Assembly: GCA_030432875.1 (NCBI GenBank) | Contig: JAUILP010000032.1 | Span: 1-38,101, forward strand | Reading direction: 5' to 3' | Length of the DNA stretch: 38,101 bases | Origin: Oligoflexia bacterium | GTDB taxonomy: Bacteria; Bdellovibrionota_B; Oligoflexia; Oligoflexales; JAGOVF01 | Shown: in pieces, positions 33,849-38,101 of the stretch | Layout of the letters: every line of letters starts with the position of its first letter | Numbering within the stretch: position 1 is the stretch's first letter | Position numbers and translations under genes: made by a program | Notes under the pieces: model-generated | Database searches by the model: none | Told to the model about the DNA's origin: nothing | What the model saw: the letters and a program-made list of their open reading frames with translations, nothing else

Positions 33849-34967
33849 ATGAAAAAAAGCCAATTTAAACTTCGTGACGCTAAAGAAATAGATATACCGA
33901 GTCTTGTCACTCTTGAGAACACCTCATTTCAGTCTGATCAGCTCAGCGCCCGGAGCTTTAGGAGTATTATCCGCCGGGGGCATTCAATGACCCTCATCGC
34001 TGAGGATGAAAACGGCAAGATTGCAGGCTATGCGATGGTTTTATATCATAGAGGGACCTCTTTGGCCCGGCTTTACTCGCTTGCTATCGATCCCATGTTT
34101 AGGGGCCAAGGAGTAGGCAGGCAATTAATGCATGAAATTGAAATTAAAGCCGCCAGGGATTTTTCCTCAGCTGCAATGCGCCTCGAGGTCCGTCCAGATA
34201 ATACTGCAGCGATAAAGCTTTACGAAAGCCTTGGCTATCACAAATTTGCTGTGGCTGAGGATTATTATGAAGACCATTCCGAAGCCTATCGTTATGAAAA
34301 AAAAATCATTTCACCAGAGTTTTTAGCTTTTAGGCCGGTTCCCTATTATCAGCAAAATCTTGAATTTACCTGCGGACCAGCATGCCTGATCATGGCGTTT
34401 CGCGCCTTTCAGCCAGAGTATCCTTATGATTTAAGCTTAGAGCTTCAGCTTTGGCGGGAGGCCACGACTATTTTTATGACTTCCGGGCATGGGGGATGCA
34501 GTCCCAGAGGCCTTGCATTATCGGCACATCGCAGAGGCTTTGGAGCAGAAGTGTGGTTAAGCAATAAAGAAGTCCTTTTTCTAAAAAGCGTGAGGCAGGA
34601 GAAAAAACAGGAAATATTAAAAATAGTACACAAAGTTTTTGAGGCCGAGATTAAAAAGGCAGGTATTCGCATTCGCCACACGGTAATCAAGCTCGAAGAT
34701 ATCCTAGCCGCTTTGGACAGAGACCAAATACCTTTGGTGCTGATCAGCGCTTATCAGATTACTAAGACTAAAGTGCCGCACTGGATCATTGTTTGTGCTT
34801 ATGACAGTCAGCATGTATTTATTCATGATCCTGATGTCGATGTGGATGACCGCAAGGATATTATCGATTCGGTATTTGTACCCGTTAAGAAAACGACATT
34901 TATGAAAATGCTAAAATACGGAAGCGAAAAACTTCAGGCGATGGTTGTTATAAAACCATCGCCCTGA
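33849..34967 (+). CDS. GNAT acetyltransferase fused to a C39-like peptidase domain
   Basis: Residues 1-155 are a RimI-like GNAT fold with the acetyl-CoA loop RGQGVGRQLM and the C-terminal AIKLYESLGYHK. Residues 165-372 are a papain-like C39 domain with the catalytic C175 in EFTCGPACLIMAF, His in KVPHWIIVCAYD and Asp in IHDPDVD. It is divergent from the RLAN-RimK gene. The likely logic is that the ATP-grasp enzyme adds residues, the GNAT acetylates a peptide amine, and the C39 part trims or processes it; this is inference. AAGGAA lies just before the ATG. A hairpin overlaps the stop codon. Confidence 0.85.
   Translation: MKKSQFKLRDAKEIDIPSLVTLENTSFQSDQLSARSFRSIIRRGHSMTLIAEDENGKIAGYAMVLYHRGTSLARLYSLAIDPMFRGQGVGRQLMHEIEIKAARDFSSAAMRLEVRPDNTAAIKLYESLGYHKFAVAEDYYEDHSEAYRYEKKIISPEFLAFRPVPYYQQNLEFTCGPACLIMAFRAFQPEYPYDLSLELQLWREATTIFMTSGHGGCSPRGLALSAHRRGFGAEVWLSNKEVLFLKSVRQEKKQEILKIVHKVFEAEIKKAGIRIRHTVIKLEDILAALDRDQIPLVLISAYQITKTKVPHWIIVCAYDSQHVFIHDPDVDVDDRKDIIDSVFVPVKKTTFMKMLKYGSEKLQAMVVIKPSP
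34927..34966 (-). terminator. Terminator hairpin between convergent genes
   Basis: A stem of CAGGCGATGGTT (from 34935) with AACCATCGCCCTG (to 34966), one bulge and a 7-base loop, is followed on the minus strand by AAG-TTTTT. It lies in the 3' end of the GNAT-C39 gene and about 35 bases past the stop of the YtfJ-like gene. On the plus strand a T7 run comes 10 bases after the stem, so it may work both ways. Confidence 0.6.
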
Positions 34968-34999
34968 GTTGCGGTGTTTTTTTGCGTGTCTGATGCCTA

Positions 35000-35548
35000 T
35001 TAGGAACTCGTGCTGCCGCTATCAATGGTAGTTTGAATCAGATTGAGAAGATCAGTTTTTTCTTGTTCGCTAAATTTGCCGTCTTTTCTGAAAACCAATT
35101 CGCCTTTTTGATTAAAGAGGGCGATGCAGTAACTATCGTCGCTAAAGCCCCACTGTTTTACCAGTGATCTATGCATATCTTTGACGTAGATGGTGCGGGG
35201 AAATTTTTCCTGTTTCGATTTTAGTGCTGAGGAAATAAAAGTATTGGGCTTCCAGGTGGCATCCATATTTATTATGGCAATAGAGGCAAATTTATCTTCG
35301 GCAAAGCCTTTGGCTTTAATCGCATCAGCAACATCTTCGTTGAGATCTTTTTCATCTGGATCGACATAAAACATGACAAAAACTTTGTCTTTGATTTCAC
35401 TGGCACTCCAGGGTGTGCCGTCGAGGCGACCGCCCTCATCACCAGATAGTGTTATTTCTGGCGCCGCCTTGTTCATTTCTAAGGCTGCCAAACCCATGCT
35501 CGAGAGACTAAACGTACCGGCCAATAAAGCGATTGAAGTGAGTTGCAT
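35000..35548 (-). CDS. YtfJ-like periplasmic thioredoxin-fold protein
   Basis: The predicted 182-residue protein has a Sec signal (MQLTSIALLAGTFSLSSMGL, likely cut near LAALE). It then shows a YtfJ-type pattern: GTPWSASEIKDKVFVMFYVD, then NEDVADAIKAKGFAEDKFAS, IAIINMDATWKPN, SKQEKFPRTIYVKDM and ALFNQKGELVFRKDGKFSEQ. The CxxC motif of redox-active thioredoxins is absent, as in YtfJ. The role of this family is not established. ATG 35546-35548 is chosen because AGGGAA is 8 bases upstream; the longer frame from 35620 lacks a signal peptide at its start. It follows the lipoprotein gene at 35632. Confidence 0.78.
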   Translation of the reverse strand: MQLTSIALLAGTFSLSSMGLAALEMNKAAPEITLSGDEGGRLDGTPWSASEIKDKVFVMFYVDPDEKDLNEDVADAIKAKGFAEDKFASIAIINMDATWKPNTFISSALKSKQEKFPRTIYVKDMHRSLVKQWGFSDDSYCIALFNQKGELVFRKDGKFSEQEKTDLLNLIQTTIDSGSTSS

Positions 35549-35631
35549 AGTGTGTTCCCTAAATGAAAAATTATGGAAAAAAACTACGCTACCACAGAAA
35601 GGGTGGGCGGTCTTCAGCAAATTTTGTCAGA

Positions 35632-36444
35632 TTACTGAGGTTCTGGGGGCATTTTGAGGTTTTTTAGATAGAGAAAGGCCTTCATAATACTTGTGACGGC
35701 AGCAGGTTTTCCCGGGGCATCGATATCAAAGAAACTGCCCATCATCATTACCAGAGGTTCCCCTATGGGTGGGTACTGGATATGTTCATAAGAAAAGGCA
35801 AAGGCGTCCATGACCGCAGGACAAAAGATAACGGGACTTTTGTAATCCTCTTCAGCTAAGAAATGTTTAAATTCCCCGAACTCACTGTCAAGAATCTGAT
35901 ATTGTAAGGGCTTATCGGCGGCTCCCCGAGGCTCAAAAAAATAAAACTCAGTGCCATTTGTCGTATTATTATGAATCACTCGAAAGTGGCCAACGCCCTG
36001 ACCCGCAAATCCCCCGCCACTATAAAGGCTCCAAACCTCTATGTTTTGGTTAGCAAAATCATCTTTATGGTTTTCTTTAAAGCCTTGGGCGACATAATCG
36101 GCGCAAAAAGGCGGCTCGACCTTTTTAGTGCTTTCGGCGTCGGCACTTTGCGGCGCGATGCCATTAAAGGGGCGAGGGTCAAGATTGGTGGCATGAGGGT
36201 TTATGGGGTCAGTTCTACCCTCTCCCCCCGCAAGAGCCGTCGGGGTTTGGTTTTTGCCCACGATATTAGCATTTTGATCTACTCCGTGGTTGACTAAATC
36301 GGTTTCCAGATAGGTTGTCTGGGGCTGTAGGGAATTGCCTGCTGAATCAACGGCATTTTTACTATCATTTTGCGGTGATATTTTTTTAGGAATACAACAG
36401 CTTATAAAAGCACAAGAAAAAGCGAGTTTTAAATAAGTATGCAT
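35632..36444 (-). CDS. Hypothetical lipoprotein
   Basis: The 270 residues start with a short signal and a lipobox-like CAFISCC (Cys16 likely). A low-complexity polar region (20-110, rich in Asn/Gln/Pro/Thr) precedes a folded part from about 110 with FCADYVAQGFKENHKDDFAN, VWSLYSGGGFAGQGVGHFRV and EFYFFEPRG. I do not know this family. AAAGG precedes the ATG. It lies upstream of the YtfJ-like gene and downstream of another small lipoprotein gene, all on the minus strand, so they may be co-expressed. Confidence 0.7.
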   Translation of the reverse strand: MHTYLKLAFSCAFISCCIPKKISPQNDSKNAVDSAGNSLQPQTTYLETDLVNHGVDQNANIVGKNQTPTALAGGEGRTDPINPHATNLDPRPFNGIAPQSADAESTKKVEPPFCADYVAQGFKENHKDDFANQNIEVWSLYSGGGFAGQGVGHFRVIHNNTTNGTEFYFFEPRGAADKPLQYQILDSEFGEFKHFLAEEDYKSPVIFCPAVMDAFAFSYEHIQYPPIGEPLVMMMGSFFDIDAPGKPAAVTSIMKAFLYLKNLKMPPEPQ

Positions 36445-36483
36445 AATTCGGAACCTTTCATTTAAAAATCATGACACCGACCC

Positions 36484-36783
36484 TTAAGGGCAGCGCGTTT
36501 TGATCGTCTTAATAGTTTTGGGCATGGTTTTTTCGGTGAACTGAATATCAGTATACCGAAAGGTTTTGCCGCTAAAGTTTTTGGCCTCAACTAAAGTCCA
36601 TTGTAGGCGGCAATCTTGTTTGTTGCGACTGCGGTTTCTGGCGCAGACGGGTATAAAACCGGGATCTACCCTGTCCATGAGATCCGGTTCTGGTTCCAGG
36701 GTCCATTCACATTTTTTTCGCCCCTCAGGATCACAGGCGCCAAAGGCGAGGATAAAAAGCAGAGATTTTAATAAGCAACGCAC
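36484..36783 (-). CDS. Small hypothetical lipoprotein
   Basis: Using GTG 36781-36783 (site GGTG 7 bases upstream) gives a clean lipoprotein signal, MRCLLKSLLFILAFGAC, with the lipidated Cys at residue 17. A longer frame begins with TTG at 36828 and adds an Arg/Asn-rich leader. The mature part (about 80 residues) is polar with four further cysteines (RKKCEWTL, PVCARNR, QDCRLQW, and the C-terminal TRCP). Family unknown. It is divergent from the deacylase gene at 36890. Confidence 0.6.
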   Translation of the reverse strand: MRCLLKSLLFILAFGACDPEGRKKCEWTLEPEPDLMDRVDPGFIPVCARNRSRNKQDCRLQWTLVEAKNFSGKTFRYTDIQFTEKTMPKTIKTIKTRCP

Positions 36784-36889
36784 ATTTTCACCAATATTGG
36801 GGTTTCTATTACGACGTGGTTTTGGCAAAATAAGCAGATCATTATGTTAATTCTATCATTTTTAGATTTTTTGGGTAATAGCTAAAGTT

Positions 36890-37906
36890 ATGTCAATACA
36901 AAATGAACTCGGAGAATATTTGTTTTTATGCGAAGAAATGCAAAAACTCCAAAACTTTATCGTGGAGTCACCTGAACCTTACTGCCTGACAATTTCGCCT
37001 AAAAAATATATGCGACCCGCTGGTTTAGGGAATAAACGTTTTGCCTTTGCGCTCATGGCCCTCACCCATGGTGATGAAACCGCTGGGATTGGTATTGTTA
37101 ATGCCCTCCTGAGGCTTGCACTCGCGGGTATTGTGCAGATTCCTTTTCCCATAGCGCTTATTCTTGGCAATATTGAAGCTGCTGAGCGAGGAAAACGTCT
37201 GTGGCAAAGTGACCTCAACCGCAGTTTTGGTTTAGAAGCAAAAGATGTCGCCACTTACGAAGAAAAAAGAGCACGTCAACTCTCAGGGATATTAAAAGAA
37301 ACGCTGTTTTTTCTTGATATCCACCAAACCATTGAGCCAAGTGCTTGTCCCTTTTTTATCTTTCCTTATTACAAAGAAAGCTACGCCTTTGCTAGGGCTA
37401 TAGGCTACCGGCACCATATCGTAACGCATTGGGGGAAGCCCTTTTCGGTTTCGGGCAAGTGTACCGATCAATTTGTCATCGATCATGGTGGTGTTGGTAT
37501 TAGTATTGAACTCGGCCAAAGAGGTCTTCATCCTGAGCAAATAGGAGATGGTCTCGGCCTTACCCTCAACTCCTTTGGTGAAATTAGCCATTTTCTTAAC
37601 AAGGGCGAGCACCTGAGTTTTTCAAAAAATAGGGTGGGCGAAACAGAGGAAGGAAAATTATTTACATTTTCGCAGATAGAAAAGTTCGAAGCCGATGGGA
37701 AATTTAGCCTAAGACCGGGGCTGACAAATTTTCAGCCCGTGAGAGAAGGAGATAATCTCGGTACCCTGGACGAAAAGCCACTGCGCGCAAATTCAGATGG
37801 GTTCATCCTATTTCCCAAATATACTTCCCCTATGCCCGGCAAAGCAGGGGAAGCCATCAGGATTTTAAAGCCCATCAGTGCGGTCGATTTGCCAAAGGCT
37901 GATTAG
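36890..37906 (+). CDS. Succinylglutamate desuccinylase/aspartoacylase family protein
   Basis: A zinc-dependent M14-like deacylase. The metal-binding HGDE motif (residues 60-63, ALTHGDETAGIG) is followed by GNIEAAERGKR with SDLNRSFG, the second zinc His in FFLDIHQTIEP, and the catalytic Glu in GISIELGQRG. The C-terminal beta domain has VREGDNLG and related turns. Members cleave N-acyl groups from amino acids; the exact substrate is uncertain. RimK-type ligases often occur near genes of this family, and one is about 3 kb away here. The ribosome-binding site is weak. Confidence 0.88.
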   Translation: MSIQNELGEYLFLCEEMQKLQNFIVESPEPYCLTISPKKYMRPAGLGNKRFAFALMALTHGDETAGIGIVNALLRLALAGIVQIPFPIALILGNIEAAERGKRLWQSDLNRSFGLEAKDVATYEEKRARQLSGILKETLFFLDIHQTIEPSACPFFIFPYYKESYAFARAIGYRHHIVTHWGKPFSVSGKCTDQFVIDHGGVGISIELGQRGLHPEQIGDGLGLTLNSFGEISHFLNKGEHLSFSKNRVGETEEGKLFTFSQIEKFEADGKFSLRPGLTNFQPVREGDNLGTLDEKPLRANSDGFILFPKYTSPMPGKAGEAIRILKPISAVDLPKAD

Positions 37907-37928
37907 GTAGAGCGGTTTTTTCGAAATT

Positions 37929-38101
37929 ATTAGGGCCTGTACTCACATTAATGCGTGGACCTAGTCGATTTCGCCAGCCTAGGCGTAAGCTCAGACGGCA
38001 TCGTGGGTCTGGGTGAAACACGGCGTCGTTGCAGCTTAGTGCGGCCTGGCCAATTTTGTAAGCATTGCGACTATCCGATGCAAAAGCAGCTTGGTCGTTT
38101 G
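37929..38101. mobile_element. Probable left end of an IS element (partial, runs off the window)
   Basis: ATTAGGGCCTGT at 37929-37940 is identical to the inverted end of the IS5-type remnant at 15652-15663. From this point the base composition turns visibly more GC-rich than the preceding AT-rich spacer. No transposase frame is seen in the 173 bases present; it would lie to the right. The match of 12 bases plus the composition change support an IS end, but the family is not proven. Confidence 0.45.

Noticed and set aside
37931..38101. Open minus-strand frame across the window end
   Set aside because: It has no start in the window, no domain pattern, and lies in a likely IS end; openness over about 170 bases is expected by chance in GC-rich DNA.
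1..38101. tRNA genes, rRNA genes and CRISPR arrays
   Set aside because: No cloverleaf with a TTC-type T arm, no rRNA-like block and no regularly spaced direct repeats were seen on either strand.

Overview
The window looks like chromosomal DNA of a free-living, flagellated, Gram-negative bacterium, most likely of the Bdellovibrionota/Oligoflexia type. Supporting signs are a TIGR02147-family regulator, several lipoproteins with clear lipoboxes, a VWA lipoprotein, a non-zinc L31 ribosomal protein, and a chemotaxis cluster with a CheD-CheB fusion next to a flagellin gene. This placement is an inference from gene content. No rRNA, tRNA or CRISPR array was seen.

Layout. Positions 1-2640 hold the 3' end of a probable PLP enzyme gene, a secreted protein, a TIGR02147 regulator and a BolA-like gene. 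The last two are separated by a 128-bp MITE-like element. Positions 2660-5990 (minus) hold mazG, gpmI and a cyclic-nucleotide-binding protein. Positions 6157-15310 form a chemotaxis island. On the minus strand it carries cheA (without the CheY-binding P2 domain), cheR, a cheD-cheB fusion, a receiver protein and a kinase remnant. On the plus strand it carries an unusual protein with a degenerate HPt-like domain and an OmpR-type winged helix, then cheW, then an MCP ending in a Trp-containing pentapeptide. A terminator, a nested hairpin and a dead IS5-type transposase tail follow.

Positions 15900-18330 hold an HTH/ImmA-IrrE-like protein with a degenerate zinc motif, an orphan GspC/PDZ-like protein and rpmE2. 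Positions 18660-22450 (minus) hold a lipoprotein, a threonine aldolase and typA/bipA, with an 80-bp palindromic element downstream of the aldolase gene. Positions 23100-27520 hold a VWA lipoprotein, pgsA, a zinc-ribbon protein, an App1/LNS2-like HAD phosphatase and a HIT-family protein. Positions 27560-30460 (minus) hold an MCP-flagellin operon behind a near-consensus sigma-28 promoter. Positions 30680-37910 hold an endonuclease I lipoprotein, DedA, a divergent pair (RLAN-RimK ATP-grasp ligase and GNAT-C39 peptidase fusion), a YtfJ-like protein, two orphan lipoproteins and an AstE/AspA-type deacylase. The window ends inside what looks like the left end of an IS sharing its terminal 12 bases with the dead IS5 remnant.

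How the genes work together. CheA, CheW and the MCP can form a signalling array. CheR and the CheD-CheB fusion supply adaptation, and the MCP tail could recruit them. The receiver protein at 6447 is a candidate output. The second MCP is co-transcribed with flagellin under a flagellar promoter, which ties sensing to motility. The HPt-like/winged-helix protein lies between the two transcription units, where it could control either; this is the least conventional part of the locus.
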